The notes under the pieces were generated by a model. It worked only from the letters and a program-made list of their open reading frames with translations. It searched no databases and had not been told where the DNA came from. This document shows, in pieces, positions 30,834 to 40,406 of a DNA stretch of 64,000 nt (position 1 is the stretch's first letter; each line of letters opens with the position of its first letter). The translations under genes and the position numbers were made by a program. This DNA comes from Afipia sp. 1NLS2 (GTDB taxonomy: Bacteria > Pseudomonadota > Alphaproteobacteria > Rhizobiales > Xanthobacteraceae). The DNA is taken from positions 248,001 to 312,000 of the forward strand of contig NZ_ADVZ01000001.1 of NCBI RefSeq assembly GCF_000178995.1. Direction: 5' to 3'.

Positions 30834-32210
30834 TCAGGCCGCAGCCACGCCGCGCATTTCGCCATTCCCCGGTGGCGGGATCGGCTGCCCCTCGTCGGCA
30901 TATTCGTTGAGCTTGTTGCGCAACGTGCGGATCGAGATGCCAAGAATGTTCGCCGCATGGGTGCGGTTGCCAAGGCAATGCTTGAGCGTCTCAAGAATAA
31001 GGTCGCGTTCGACATCGGCCACGGTGCGCCCGACTAGCGCACGCGTCACCTGCTCGGCGGCGAACGTCGCATGCGCGACCACGGGCGCGGTCTTGGCAAG
31101 ATCGAGCCGGTCTCCATCCGGCGACAGGATCGCCTCGGCGCCGATCTCGTCGCCCTGCGCCATCAACACCGAACGATGGATGGTGTTCTCAAGCTCGCGC
31201 ACGTTACCTTGCCAGCGGTTCGCCGTAAGCACGTTCTTCGCCTCGGCCGACAGCGGGCGCACCGGCACGCCGTTGGCATTGGCGTATTTCTGCGCGAAAT
31301 GCTGCGACAGTTCCAGAATATCCGCCGGTCGCTCGCGCAGCGCCGGGATTTTCAGGTTCACGACGTTGAGCCGGAACAGCAGGTCTTCGCGGAACGTACC
31401 CTCCTTCACCGCATCCGCGAGGTTGCGGTTCGAGGTGGCGATGATGCGGATATCGACCGGCACCGGCTTGGTGCCGCCGACGCGATCGATCACGCGCTCC
31501 TGGATCGCGCGCAGCAGCTTCGATTGCAGCCGCACGTCCATTTCCGAGATTTCATCGAGCAGCAGCGTGCCGCCGGTCGCTTCCTCGAACTTGCCGATGC
31601 GGCGTGCGATGGCGCCGGTGAACGACCCCTTTTCGTGCCCGAACAATTCGGATTCCAGAAGATGCTCCGGAATGGCCGCGCAGTTGATCGAGATGAACGG
31701 CTTCTTCGCCCGTGCCGAACGGCTGTGGACATACCGCGCCAGCACCTCCTTGCCGGTGCCGGACTCGCCGGTAATCATCACCGAGGCATCGGAGCCCGCG
31801 ATCTGCTGCGCGAGCTTGACCACTCTCACCATCGCATCGTCGCGATAGATCAGATCGCGCGAGTCGTTGGCCACCGCGGCCAGCACCGCCGCAATGAGCT
31901 CCGGCTCCGGCGGCAGCGGGATGTATTCCTTCGCACCGGCATGGATCGCGGCAACCGCGGCGCGGGCATCATTGGTGATGCCGCAAGCGACGATCGGCAC
32001 ATGGATGTGTTCGGCCTCGAGCCGCATCACCAAATCCCGGATGTCAATGGCCACATCCACCAGCAGCAGGTCAGCGCCCTTGCCGCCGCGCACCACCCGC
32101 ATCGCCAGTTCGATATCCTCGGCGTGCGTCACGGTCGCGCCGTTGTCCATCGCGATCTTGGTTGCGGTTGTCAGTTGCCCCTTCAGGGTTCCGACGATGA
32201 GAAGCCGCAT
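30834..32210 (-). CDS. flbD: sigma-54-dependent flagellar regulator FlbD
   Basis: A 458-residue sigma-54 activator that in Caulobacter switches on late flagellar genes and represses fliF. It has an N-terminal receiver-like domain (about 1-120) and an AAA+ domain with Walker A GESGTGKE and Walker B-like LLLDEIS. The C-terminal Fis-type helix-turn-helix has THAANILGISIRTLRNKL. The sigma-54 contact loop reads GSFTGA instead of the common GAFTGA. It is the last gene of the fliF operon and ends 30 bases before a strong terminator. Confidence 0.92.
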   Translation of the reverse strand: MRLLIVGTLKGQLTTATKIAMDNGATVTHAEDIELAMRVVRGGKGADLLLVDVAIDIRDLVMRLEAEHIHVPIVACGITNDARAAVAAIHAGAKEYIPLPPEPELIAAVLAAVANDSRDLIYRDDAMVRVVKLAQQIAGSDASVMITGESGTGKEVLARYVHSRSARAKKPFISINCAAIPEHLLESELFGHEKGSFTGAIARRIGKFEEATGGTLLLDEISEMDVRLQSKLLRAIQERVIDRVGGTKPVPVDIRIIATSNRNLADAVKEGTFREDLLFRLNVVNLKIPALRERPADILELSQHFAQKYANANGVPVRPLSAEAKNVLTANRWQGNVRELENTIHRSVLMAQGDEIGAEAILSPDGDRLDLAKTAPVVAHATFAAEQVTRALVGRTVADVERDLILETLKHCLGNRTHAANILGISIRTLRNKLNEYADEGQPIPPPGNGEMRGVAAA

Positions 32211-32268
32211 GATTTGCTCCTGTCAGTATCGCGCCATTTGCGGCGTTCGGTTTGATTTTCCGCGCGGT

Positions 32269-32628
32269 CTACGCGCGTTCCGCCTTGATGATTTCCGTCA
32301 TGGTTACGCCGAGCTTGTCTTCCACGAGAACCACTTCGCCACGCGCCACCAGACGGTTGTTGACGTAAATATCGATCGCCTCGCCGACGCGGCGATCCAA
32401 TTCGAGCACCGTGCCCGGACCGAGCTTCAGAAGATCGCTGACATCCATTTTCGAGCGGCCAAGCACCGCCGACACCTGCACCGGAACATCAAATACCGCT
32501 TCCAGATCGGAGGCGATGCGTGCGCTGCGCTCTTCCTCCTCCGAATAGGCCGCCTGATCGAGCGGCGGAGCTTCGGTCTCGTTCAGGTCCGGCAACGGCA
32601 CCTGCCCCTGTCCATCAGTATCACTCAT
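32269..32628 (-). CDS. fliN: flagellar motor switch protein FliN
   Basis: A 119-residue C-ring protein. The acidic N-terminus is followed by a SpoA domain (about 40-115) with VPVQVSAVLGRSKMDVSDLLKLGPG, the canonical FliN motif. The C-ring of FliG, FliM and FliN sets rotation direction. Its ATG overlaps the fliH stop by four bases; a 58-base gap precedes flbD. Confidence 0.95.
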   Translation of the reverse strand: MSDTDGQGQVPLPDLNETEAPPLDQAAYSEEEERSARIASDLEAVFDVPVQVSAVLGRSKMDVSDLLKLGPGTVLELDRRVGEAIDIYVNNRLVARGEVVLVEDKLGVTMTEIIKAERA

Positions 32629-33266
32629 GAGTTTCTCCCGGCCGTATCTTCGGCCTGATTGCGAGCCGCCATGTAGCGCTCCACCAATTCACCGATCCTG
32701 GTATCCGTCGCGGCACGATCGAGCGTGCAACCACCGTCCGCCCATTCGATCTTGCAGTCCGAAATATCGATGTCCGGCTCCGCCAGAATCACCAGCCGCC
32801 CCTCGAACCCGCTGCGGCGCGCCAGATCCTCGATCCGTGTACGCGCGCGATCGTACAGCGCGTCGTTCACCCGGATCGCGATATGAGGCGTCGACGTCAG
32901 GTGCCGCAGGCAATCAGTAATCAGCGCCGTCATCTCCGCAAGCGGTTCGGCTGCGACAAGCTCGCTGCACAGTTTACGCGCCACCGCCACCGCCACATCC
33001 ACGGCCTCGGTCTCGACCCGCCCTTCGACTCTCTTGAAATTCCCGGCAAGCGAACGCATGGCGATGGCAATTTCCTCCATGGCCAACGCCGAACGGCGGT
33101 CGCTCTCCACGCTCGCCTCTTTCTGCGCGGCCTGAAATCCATCGCGGAAAGCGCGCGCCTCGGCATCGGCGACCAGTTGGGCAATTTCCGCGCGCGAGGC
33201 CTGCCGCTCGGTATTCGCCGGAGCGGCAAAGTCCATGTCGAACAGGAATTTCGCGGGCGCGCTCAT
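32625..33266 (-). CDS. fliH: flagellar assembly protein FliH-like
   Basis: A 213-residue protein with a central alanine/glutamate-rich helical region (about 25-110). Its C-terminal part includes CKIEWADGGCTLD, resembling the FliH/YscL stator of the export ATPase. The family is weakly conserved. Position between fliG and fliN, with one- and four-base overlaps on either side, is the stronger evidence. Confidence 0.82.
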   Translation of the reverse strand: MSAPAKFLFDMDFAAPANTERQASRAEIAQLVADAEARAFRDGFQAAQKEASVESDRRSALAMEEIAIAMRSLAGNFKRVEGRVETEAVDVAVAVARKLCSELVAAEPLAEMTALITDCLRHLTSTPHIAIRVNDALYDRARTRIEDLARRSGFEGRLVILAEPDIDISDCKIEWADGGCTLDRAATDTRIGELVERYMAARNQAEDTAGRNS

Positions 33267-34357
33267 CAGTACACCAATTCATCGTCGGCACGATTCTTTT
33301 GCAGCATGATCTCACCCTTGGCGGCGAGATCCTTGGCAAGATTCACCAGAAGCGCCTGGGCTTCATCCACGTCACGCAACCGTACCGGGCCGGCAGCAGC
33401 CATGTCGTCCTGCAGCATCTTCGCCGCGCGGCTCGACATGTTGCCCATGAAGAATTCGCGCACGGCATCGTTGGCCCCCTTCAGCGCGACGCCGAGCTTG
33501 TCCTTGTCGACATGGCGCATCAGTGTTTGCGCAGAACCCGCATCGAGCTTGACGAGGTCGTCGAACGTGAACATCAGCGACTTGATACGCTCGGCCGCCT
33601 CGCGGCTTTCCTCCTCCAACGCGGTGAGGAAGCGGGTTTCGGTCTGGCGGTCGAAATTGTTGAAGATTTCAGCCATCACCTCATGGGCGTCACGGCGGCG
33701 AGTCTGCGACAGATTGGACATGAATTCGGTACGCAGCGTACTTTCGACACGCTCGATAACTTCCTTCTGCACCGCTTCCATGCGCAGCATCCGGTTAACG
33801 ACATCGAGCGCCATGTCTTCGGGCAGGATCGCCAGCACGCGCGCGGCATGTTCCGGTTTAAGCTTCGACAGCACCACCGCGACCGTCTGCGGATATTCGT
33901 TCTTGAGATAGTTGGCGAGAACCTCTTCCTGCACGTTGGAGAGTTTCTCCCACATGTTACGGCCGGCCGGGCCGCGGATTTCATCCATGATGCCGGTGAC
34001 GCGTTCGGACGGCAGGTATTGCTGCAACAGGCGTTCTGTCGCATCGAAATTGCCCATCAGCGCGCCCGAAGCGGACATCCGCGAGACGAATTCGAGCAGC
34101 AAATCCTCGACCACATTGGCCTCGATGGTCCCGAGCGAAGACATCACCGCGGAGAGTTCACGCACTTCATCATCGTCCAGCAGCGACCAGACCTTGCTGC
34201 CATATTGCTCGCCCAGCGCCAGCATCATGATCGCCGCGCGCTTGGGACCGCTCAACGGCGCCGCTGCCGGCCCCGTACGCCCGCTCTGACGGCTCGCAAG
34301 CGTCGCGACGACACTGGCGATATCTTCTGGTTTCTGTTGAGCCGGAAGGGATGCCAT
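33266..34357 (-). CDS. fliG: flagellar motor switch protein FliG
   Basis: A 363-residue rotor protein linking the MS ring to the C-ring and to the stators. The [19 protein letters not shown] opening, the [14 protein letters not shown] middle region and the [10 protein letters not shown] stretch in the torque-generating C-terminal domain are typical. The stop shares a base with the fliH start (TGATG). It follows fliF by three bases. Confidence 0.95.
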   Translation of the reverse strand: MASLPAQQKPEDIASVVATLASRQSGRTGPAAAPLSGPKRAAIMMLALGEQYGSKVWSLLDDDEVRELSAVMSSLGTIEANVVEDLLLEFVSRMSASGALMGNFDATERLLQQYLPSERVTGIMDEIRGPAGRNMWEKLSNVQEEVLANYLKNEYPQTVAVVLSKLKPEHAARVLAILPEDMALDVVNRMLRMEAVQKEVIERVESTLRTEFMSNLSQTRRRDAHEVMAEIFNNFDRQTETRFLTALEEESREAAERIKSLMFTFDDLVKLDAGSAQTLMRHVDKDKLGVALKGANDAVREFFMGNMSSRAAKMLQDDMAAAGPVRLRDVDEAQALLVNLAKDLAAKGEIMLQKNRADDELVY

Positions 34358-34360
34358 GTT

Positions 34361-35992
34361 TTATGCCGGTTGCTCTGTCAGCCATTGACGGATGATGGAA
34401 ACAGTCTCGTTTGGATTGCGGTCAGCCAGTTCGCCAACACGATGAACGGATTGCGCGTGGACCTGTCCCTGCACTTGCGCGACATCGATCATCTGCGCGG
34501 TGGCGGCGGTATGAACGGGCCCTGCGACGGCGGCGGGCTCGGCTTCGGGCAGCGCCGGCACCGAAGCGGGTGGCGGGTCTTCGGCCAACACGCGCTTGAC
34601 GAGCGGGCGAACAACCATGAACACGACCACGATGGCGAGCAGCGACATCACGCCGAGCTCGATGAAATACATCACATCGTCCTTGGTGAACTGGAATACG
34701 CTCAGCCAGCCGGTCGGCTCCGGCAGCGGCACGGCCGCAGGCGCCTCGGCGAAGCGCAGATTGACGACATCGACCTGATCGCCGCGATTCTTTTCAAAGC
34801 CGATCGCCGAGCGCACCAGTGTAGCGATGCGCTCGAGGTCTTCCTTGCTGCGCGGCGCATAGACCATGTCGCCTTTTTCGTTCTTGGAATAAGTGCCGTC
34901 CACCAGCACGGCGACCGACACGCGCTGCACGCGCCCTGCTTCGGTCACTTCCGTCTTGGTGGTGCGGGAAATCTCGTAATTGTTGATTTCCTCGCTCTTC
35001 TTGCTCTGGTCCTTGCCCGCATTGGCTGCATTCTGCTGCTGGTTGCCGGGCATTTCGTTATTGACGGTGACCTGACCGTTCTGCCCGTTCGACGTCGCGG
35101 ACGATTCCTCGCGCGTCTGGCTGGAGCGCAGCACGCGCCCTTCGGGGTCGAACTTGTCGGATGTCTCGGTGACCTTGTTGTAATCGAAATCAGCCGAGAG
35201 CTGGACACGCGCGCGGCCGGCGCCAACCACCGAGGTAACGATGCTTTCGATCTGCTTGCGTAGCCGGTTCTCATAGGCGATACGCCGCTCGTCCGCGCCG
35301 ACATCGCCCATCCCGTTGGCATCACCCGACCCGTCCGCGAGCAATTGGCCATTCTCGTCGACGATCGAGACGCGCTGCGGCTTCAGGCCATTGACGGACG
35401 ATGCGACGAGATGGCGGATGGCGCGAACCTGCTGCGGCTCGAGCGCCCCGCGGACACGAACCACGATCGCCGCTGAAGGCTCCGGTTTCTCGCGCGAGAA
35501 CAGGGGCCGGTCCGGCAGCACCAGATGCACCCGCACCGCCTGGATGCGGTCGATGGACTTGATGGTGCGGGCAAGCTCGCCTTCGAGCGCGCGCAGATGA
35601 TTGACGTTCTGGACGAAACTGGTCGACCCCAGCGTATCGGACTTGTCGAAGATCTCGTAGCCGACGCCGCCGCCCTTCGGCAGGCCGCCTTCGGCGAGCT
35701 TCATCCGCAGACGGGTGACCTTGTCTTTCGGCACCATGATGATGGCGCCGTCGTTCTTCAGCTCGTAAGGGATGCCCTGCCGGTCGAGCTCCTTCATGAC
35801 GCCGGACGCGTCGTCGTAGCTCAGATCGGTATAAAGGGTGACCATCTGCGGAGCCGTCACCCGCAGGATGACGAACCCAAAAAAGCCAAGCAAGGCCATG
35901 GTCACGGCCAACATCGCCGCGAGCCGCCCTGCACCCATACCCCGAAGGAATGAAACCAGCCCTTGCAAAGACCACCCCAAAGATTCGGCCAA
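34361..35992 (-). CDS. fliF: flagellar M-ring protein FliF
   Basis: The MS-ring subunit, 543 residues. It has two membrane segments (about residues 25-45 and 440-460) around a large periplasmic part with YscJ/FliF ring domains (for example LRALEGELARTI and VHLVLPDRPLF). A C-terminal cytoplasmic tail binds FliG. It is the first gene of the fliF-fliG-fliH-fliN-flbD operon. A CtrA-like TTAA pair lies about 50 bases upstream of the start. Confidence 0.95.
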   Translation of the reverse strand: MAESLGWSLQGLVSFLRGMGAGRLAAMLAVTMALLGFFGFVILRVTAPQMVTLYTDLSYDDASGVMKELDRQGIPYELKNDGAIIMVPKDKVTRLRMKLAEGGLPKGGGVGYEIFDKSDTLGSTSFVQNVNHLRALEGELARTIKSIDRIQAVRVHLVLPDRPLFSREKPEPSAAIVVRVRGALEPQQVRAIRHLVASSVNGLKPQRVSIVDENGQLLADGSGDANGMGDVGADERRIAYENRLRKQIESIVTSVVGAGRARVQLSADFDYNKVTETSDKFDPEGRVLRSSQTREESSATSNGQNGQVTVNNEMPGNQQQNAANAGKDQSKKSEEINNYEISRTTKTEVTEAGRVQRVSVAVLVDGTYSKNEKGDMVYAPRSKEDLERIATLVRSAIGFEKNRGDQVDVVNLRFAEAPAAVPLPEPTGWLSVFQFTKDDVMYFIELGVMSLLAIVVVFMVVRPLVKRVLAEDPPPASVPALPEAEPAAVAGPVHTAATAQMIDVAQVQGQVHAQSVHRVGELADRNPNETVSIIRQWLTEQPA

Positions 35993-36036
35993 ATCGGACC
36001 GACTGGGCAGAATTTGCCTAGGGATGGTTTCTAGAT

Positions 36037-36053
36037 GGTTAACGCCGGTTAAC
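36037..36053. promoter_or_regulatory. candidate CtrA box upstream of fliF
   Basis: The direct repeat GGTTAAC-GCC-GGTTAAC holds two TTAA half-sites with 6 bases between them. The usual CtrA site is TTAA-N7-TTAA, so the spacing is one base short. It lies 47-60 bases before fliF, the position where CtrA acts in Caulobacter, and next to sciP, which encodes a CtrA inhibitor. Confidence 0.45.
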
Positions 36054-36139
36054 AGCCTGGCAGAAATTGAGACATCCTCAAGCTCCGCTTCATGGAATGA
36101 AGCGGATTTTCGGAAAATCCCGGCTGCGGGCCGTTGGTG

Positions 36140-36415
36140 TTATTGGCGATATTGCTGGATTCGGGTGGTGCGCAGCCCGGCCAGACCGTGCTGGTCGATC
36201 GAAAACTGCCAGGACAGGAATTCGTCCACCGTCAGCGTATAGCGGCTGCAGGCTTCTTCCAGGGAAAGAAGGCCGCCACGGACGGCTGCGACAACTTCGG
36301 CCTTGCGGCGGATAACCCACCGTTTGGTACCAGGAGCCGGAAGATCAGCAATCGTCAACGGGCTACCATCAGGCCCGATGACATACTTTACCCTCGGGCG
36401 GTGGGGTTCTGTCAT
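36140..36415 (-). CDS. sciP: CtrA inhibitor SciP
   Basis: A 91-residue DNA-binding protein that in Caulobacter binds CtrA-controlled promoters and blocks CtrA activation after replication begins. The sequence is almost invariant across alphaproteobacteria: HRPRVKYVIGPDGSPLTIAD, then WVIRRKAEVVAAVRGGLLS, then FLSWQ and the GLAGLRTTR end, with its helix-turn-helix (DUF1153). It sits beside the fliF operon. Confidence 0.95.
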   Translation of the reverse strand: MTEPHRPRVKYVIGPDGSPLTIADLPAPGTKRWVIRRKAEVVAAVRGGLLSLEEACSRYTLTVDEFLSWQFSIDQHGLAGLRTTRIQQYRQ

Positions 36416-36533
36416 GGCGTACTCACAAACTCAAACTGCACTCGTGGGAACAAGGTACCCCGCGCCGCTTAAAATTTGCCTAAGCCTAAGCGTCGAATGC
36501 AGTTCTCCTGAAACCCGCCTCTCTCAACGACTA

Positions 36534-36557
36534 ACCCCGCCTCCTGAGAGACGGGGT
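36534..36557 (-). terminator. hairpin downstream of flgD
   Basis: ACCCCGCCTC and GAGACGGGGT form a 10-bp stem with one mismatch and a 4-base loop, 31 bases past the flgD stop. There is no long U-tract, so it is a probable rather than certain terminator. Confidence 0.5.
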
Positions 36558-36587
36558 AGGAATTCTTAAACAATCAGATAACGGTAC

Positions 36588-37325
36588 TTAGGTGCTGCTG
36601 TCGCCCGTGCCGCTTCCGGTGTCGGACGTGCCGCTGCGAACCACCCGCTTGATCTGGTCGATCGTGTAATTGTTGCCACCCATCGAGAGCAGCGCCGGGC
36701 TCGCCGTCATGTCCACGGAATCCACCACGCCCTGCACTTCGGTCGTCACCGTAACATCCTTGCCCGAAGTGTCCTTGCCGGTCACCGTCAGCTTGTAATT
36801 GTCGGCCGGCCATTGCGTCCCGTCATTGCCCTTGCCGTCCCACACAAAGCTCGCATTGCCCGCCGTCAACGAATAGCTGCCGGTATAGGCGGTTTCGCCA
36901 TTCGGAGCTGAAATCGTCACGACGGCGTTGCAGTTGGCCGCCGCATTGAAATTCCAAGTCGCCGACCCATTAAAGGCGGCGGTCGAACCATCAACCGAGA
37001 TGGTCTGGCCGACGAAGCTCAGCGCTTGCGTCGATTGCGCCGTCTTCTGTAGCGCCACCAGCGAACTCAATTGATCGTTGGCCTTCAACTGCTGCTCGAC
37101 CTGGGCGAACTGCACAAGCTGCGCGGTGAACTGGTTGGTATCGAGCGGGTCGAGTGGATTTTGATTCTGCAACTGCGTGGTCAGCAGCGTCAGAAACGTC
37201 TGGAAGTTATCCGCGATGCCCGTGGAGCTTGAACTCGAACTGCTGCTGCTCGACGACGAACTTGTATTCGTCGTCGACGCGGGGGCCGATGTCACCGGTG
37301 TTGCTGTTGTCGCGTCAACCGACAT
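36588..37325 (-). CDS. flgD: flagellar hook assembly protein FlgD
   Basis: The hook cap scaffold, 245 residues. The N-terminus has a run of about 13 serines (residues 23-35). Next comes the conserved FLTLLTTQLQNQNPLDPLDT export/scaffold region and Q-rich helices, then a tudor/Fn-III-like C-terminal domain with VWDGKGNDG. It is 9 bases after the fliK-like gene, a usual pairing since FliK stops hook growth. Confidence 0.93.
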   Translation of the reverse strand: MSVDATTATPVTSAPASTTNTSSSSSSSSSSSSSTGIADNFQTFLTLLTTQLQNQNPLDPLDTNQFTAQLVQFAQVEQQLKANDQLSSLVALQKTAQSTQALSFVGQTISVDGSTAAFNGSATWNFNAAANCNAVVTISAPNGETAYTGSYSLTAGNASFVWDGKGNDGTQWPADNYKLTVTGKDTSGKDVTVTTEVQGVVDSVDMTASPALLSMGGNNYTIDQIKRVVRSGTSDTGSGTGDSST

Positions 37326-37334
37326 GGCTTGTCC

Positions 37335-38960
37335 TCAAATGCTGATATCGACGCCGGAGCTCGAACCGGAAGGCCGGCCGTAGCTCGCGCCCGCAGCCTG
37401 CGGCGTGGTTGAAACCTCTTCGGAGACGATCAGGCGTTGCGAATGGCGCCCCTGCCCGTTGTCGCCCTGACCTCCTTGCGGCGATTGATCGCGCAGGCTG
37501 AACTGCAACCCGCCATCGCCCGTCTTGAGGCCGGCATCCTCCAGCGCGCGCTGCAATTGCGGCGCATCCTTGCGCAGCATGTCGAGCGTCGCGGGTTGAT
37601 CCACCGTGAGGTGCGATGTCACCCGGCCGTGCTTGTCGACGTCGAGCCGCACATCGATGCGGCCAAGATCGGCGGGATCGAGACGGATCTGGAAGCTAGT
37701 ATTGCCCGCTGCCGCGCGCGTCGCGATGTCGACCGCGAGCCCATTGACCGGCACAGGAACGCTGGCAGCCTGCGCGGAGGCCGTTGGCCCCGCCGCCGTC
37801 ACCGTGAATTGCTGTTGGGTTTGAGTCTGTTGTGTGGCGGGCGCTTGCAGATCGAGGGCTGCCTGGAAGCTGACATCCGGCTTCGAACTCTGGATATCGG
37901 CGCCGTGCCGATCATGCACGGTAGCGGCAGGCGCAGTCCCATTGTCCGCTTTCGTCGAAGCGGCATTACTCTTGCCATTATCCGCATTCGTGTCATCGGA
38001 GGAAGAAGCGGCAGGCTTATCGCCGGAAGGCTTGGCCTCGGCTCCGGTTTTTGTGCCGACCTCATCCGCATCGGCTGTTTTGGCCTGTGCTTTCGCCGAC
38101 TTGCCATTCCCGATGCCCGCGACGGCATCCGTCTTCACGACACCGGTGGAAGTTGGCGTAGCACCTGCTGTCGTAACCTGCTGCGACATGACGATACCGG
38201 TGGACAGCGCTGTTGCATCCGCGCCATCACCGGTCGCTGCCGGCGCAGCACCATCGGCAGATGCCTGCGCGTGATCGGTCTTCGCTTTCTCGGAAAACGA
38301 ATGTCCGGCCACGGGCTCGGTGCCCGGCTTGGCTGCGGTTGTCGTTGCGACTGCCTTTGCATCCGTACCGGCAGCGGCGTCTTTGGCCGAAGTTGCTGCA
38401 GCGGCGGCGACCGCCGAGACACCTGTGGCAGGTGTCTCAGTCTCACCCGACGCATCGGATGATTTGCCATCCGGCTTGATAGCCGCCTCCGGCGTCGTCG
38501 CGGGAATCGCGACCGCAACCGCATTCGGATTTGTCAGATCGGCCGCCGTCTCCTGGGTCTTGCTTGTGTCCGCCGATGTCTCGTCAGCTGCACCATCTTT
38601 CAGCTTGGGCTTGGATTTTCCCTCGATCAGACCGGTTTTCGCCGTAGCCGACCCGGCATGAGTAGACGGCTTCTTTCCTTTTTGATTGGAAACGCCGGTG
38701 CGCGGCGTGGCCTGCTGCGTATCCGCTGCATTGCCAGCATCGCTCCTGTCATCGCGCTTGGCAGGGCGATCGTTGCCACTTGCCTGCTGAGCTGCATTGT
38801 CCTGGGAAGACGGCGCGGGAGGATCACGATCGGCCGCCGATGTATTGCTATCGACCAGGGAACCGAAATCGTCCGCGGACCCGCCCTGATCCTGCCTGGG
38901 CGGGGTACGGTGGCTGTAAACTTGGGAATTGACGGCTGGATCGTGCGCAACGTTCAACAC
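37335..38960 (-). CDS. fliK: flagellar hook-length control protein, FliK-like
   Basis: A long protein dominated by an Ala/Thr/Lys/Asp/Ser-rich unstructured region, ending in a Flg_hook domain. That domain has FQIRLDPADLGRIDVRLDVDKHGRVTSH-type sequence near the C-terminus, the recognisable FliK part. FliK measures the hook and triggers the export switch. The start is unclear: the frame is open to an ATG-like start at 39143 but runs through AT-rich, non-protein-like DNA. I propose the GTG at 38960 without a strong ribosome-binding site. Confidence 0.8.
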   Translation of the reverse strand: MLNVAHDPAVNSQVYSHRTPPRQDQGGSADDFGSLVDSNTSAADRDPPAPSSQDNAAQQASGNDRPAKRDDRSDAGNAADTQQATPRTGVSNQKGKKPSTHAGSATAKTGLIEGKSKPKLKDGAADETSADTSKTQETAADLTNPNAVAVAIPATTPEAAIKPDGKSSDASGETETPATGVSAVAAAAATSAKDAAAGTDAKAVATTTAAKPGTEPVAGHSFSEKAKTDHAQASADGAAPAATGDGADATALSTGIVMSQQVTTAGATPTSTGVVKTDAVAGIGNGKSAKAQAKTADADEVGTKTGAEAKPSGDKPAASSSDDTNADNGKSNAASTKADNGTAPAATVHDRHGADIQSSKPDVSFQAALDLQAPATQQTQTQQQFTVTAAGPTASAQAASVPVPVNGLAVDIATRAAAGNTSFQIRLDPADLGRIDVRLDVDKHGRVTSHLTVDQPATLDMLRKDAPQLQRALEDAGLKTGDGGLQFSLRDQSPQGGQGDNGQGRHSQRLIVSEEVSTTPQAAGASYGRPSGSSSGVDISI

Positions 38961-39209
38961 GGGACTGGTTCTCGCAAAGGTACCTACAGCTTTCTCAGCA
39001 AGGACCGGGCCAGCCTTGATTTCTTGATATATGTAATAAAAACAATATCTTAAATGGAATGACAGTCTCCCGTCGGAGCCTTTGCAGGCTGCTTTTTCTG
39101 CCTTCCGGCAAGTTTTGCCGGACGAAACCGTTCTAATTGCCACCCATCGTCCCCAACTATAATAAAGTAACTAGATAGGACGCGGCCTTCGCGCCCTTGG
39201 ATCAATGCG

Positions 39210-40391
39210 ATGCTCAACAGTCTCGACCTCGAAGGACCGCCGTCCGGCACGCGCGTGGTCGTCGCCATGTCCGGTGGCGTCGACTCCTCGACCACGGCTG
39301 CCTTGCTGAAGGCCGAGGGCTATGACGTCATCGGCATCACGCTGCAACTTTACGATCATGGCGCCGCGACCCACCGCAAAGGCGCCTGCTGCGCGGGACA
39401 GGACATTCACGACGCGCGCGATGTCGCCGAACGCATTGGCATTCCACATTATGTGCTCGACTATGAGAGCCGCTTCCGTGAATCGGTGATCGACCGCTTC
39501 GCGGAGAGCTACGTCCTCGGCGAAACGCCAGTGCCGTGCATCGAGTGCAACCGTTCCGTCAAATTCCGCGATCTGCTCACCACCGCGCGAGAACTCGGCG
39601 CCAAGGCGCTGGCCACCGGCCATTACGTCGCCTCGCGGCGTCAGGCTGACGGCTCGCGCGCCATGGTCTGCGCCGCCGATGCCGACCGCGACCAGAGTTA
39701 TTTCCTGTTTGCGACGACGCAGGACCAGCTCAACGATCTGCGTTTCCCGCTCGGCGACATGACCAAGACCCAGACCCGCGAATTGGCGCGCCGTTTCGAT
39801 CTGCCGGTCGCCGAGAAACACGACAGTCAGGACATCTGCTTCGTGCCGACCGGCCGCTATACCGACGTGATCGAGCGCATGAAGCCAAATGCGCTGCAGC
39901 CGGGCGACATCGTCGATCTGCGCGGCCGCGTTCTCGGCCATCATCAGGGCATCGTGAACTTCACGATCGGCCAGCGCCGCGGCATTGGCATTGCAGCCGC
40001 CGAGCCACTTTACGTCGTTGCGCTCGACGCCGCAGCGCGCAGAGTCATCGTCGGCCCGCGCGCCGCGCTGCGCAAAAGCGTCATCACCCTGCGCGATATC
40101 AACTGGATCGGCGACGGCTCATTCGAGCGCGCGGCAACCGAAGGTCGCGATCTCTACATCAAGGTGCGCTCGACCCGTCCGCCTCAGGCGGCCCATCTGC
40201 GGATGAATGGCGATCATTGCGAAGTCGAACTTCTCGCCGGAGAGGAAGGCATCTCGCCCGGACAGGCTTGCGTGTTCTACGATGCACCGGCAGGGCAGGC
40301 GCGCGTGCTCGGCGGCGGGTTCATCACGCACGCTTTCAATCACGGCGACAAAACGGATTTCCAGCACCTTGCGGCCTCCGCCGCGATCTAG
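39210..40391 (+). CDS. mnmA: tRNA-specific 2-thiouridylase MnmA
   Basis: MnmA thiolates U34 of the Lys, Glu and Gln tRNAs. The product is 393 residues with the PP-loop SGGVDSS near residue 20, the catalytic cysteine in [10 protein letters not shown] and the second cysteine in SQDICFVP. It is divergent from the fliK-like gene; hairpins at 39077-39090 and 39105-39121 lie between them. It precedes the methyltransferase by 15 bases. Confidence 0.96.
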   Translation: MLNSLDLEGPPSGTRVVVAMSGGVDSSTTAALLKAEGYDVIGITLQLYDHGAATHRKGACCAGQDIHDARDVAERIGIPHYVLDYESRFRESVIDRFAESYVLGETPVPCIECNRSVKFRDLLTTARELGAKALATGHYVASRRQADGSRAMVCAADADRDQSYFLFATTQDQLNDLRFPLGDMTKTQTRELARRFDLPVAEKHDSQDICFVPTGRYTDVIERMKPNALQPGDIVDLRGRVLGHHQGIVNFTIGQRRGIGIAAAEPLYVVALDAAARRVIVGPRAALRKSVITLRDINWIGDGSFERAATEGRDLYIKVRSTRPPQAAHLRMNGDHCEVELLAGEEGISPGQACVFYDAPAGQARVLGGGFITHAFNHGDKTDFQHLAASAAI

Positions 40392-40406
40392 AGGTTTCGA
40401 ACCATC

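Noticed and set aside
33299-35263. 654-codon plus-strand open frame
   Set aside because: Antisense to fliG and fliF, with His/Arg-rich composition and no family.
39077-39121. Two small hairpins before mnmA as a riboswitch or attenuator
   Set aside because: The stems are only 5 and 7 bp and match no riboswitch core I know; they may be weak terminators.
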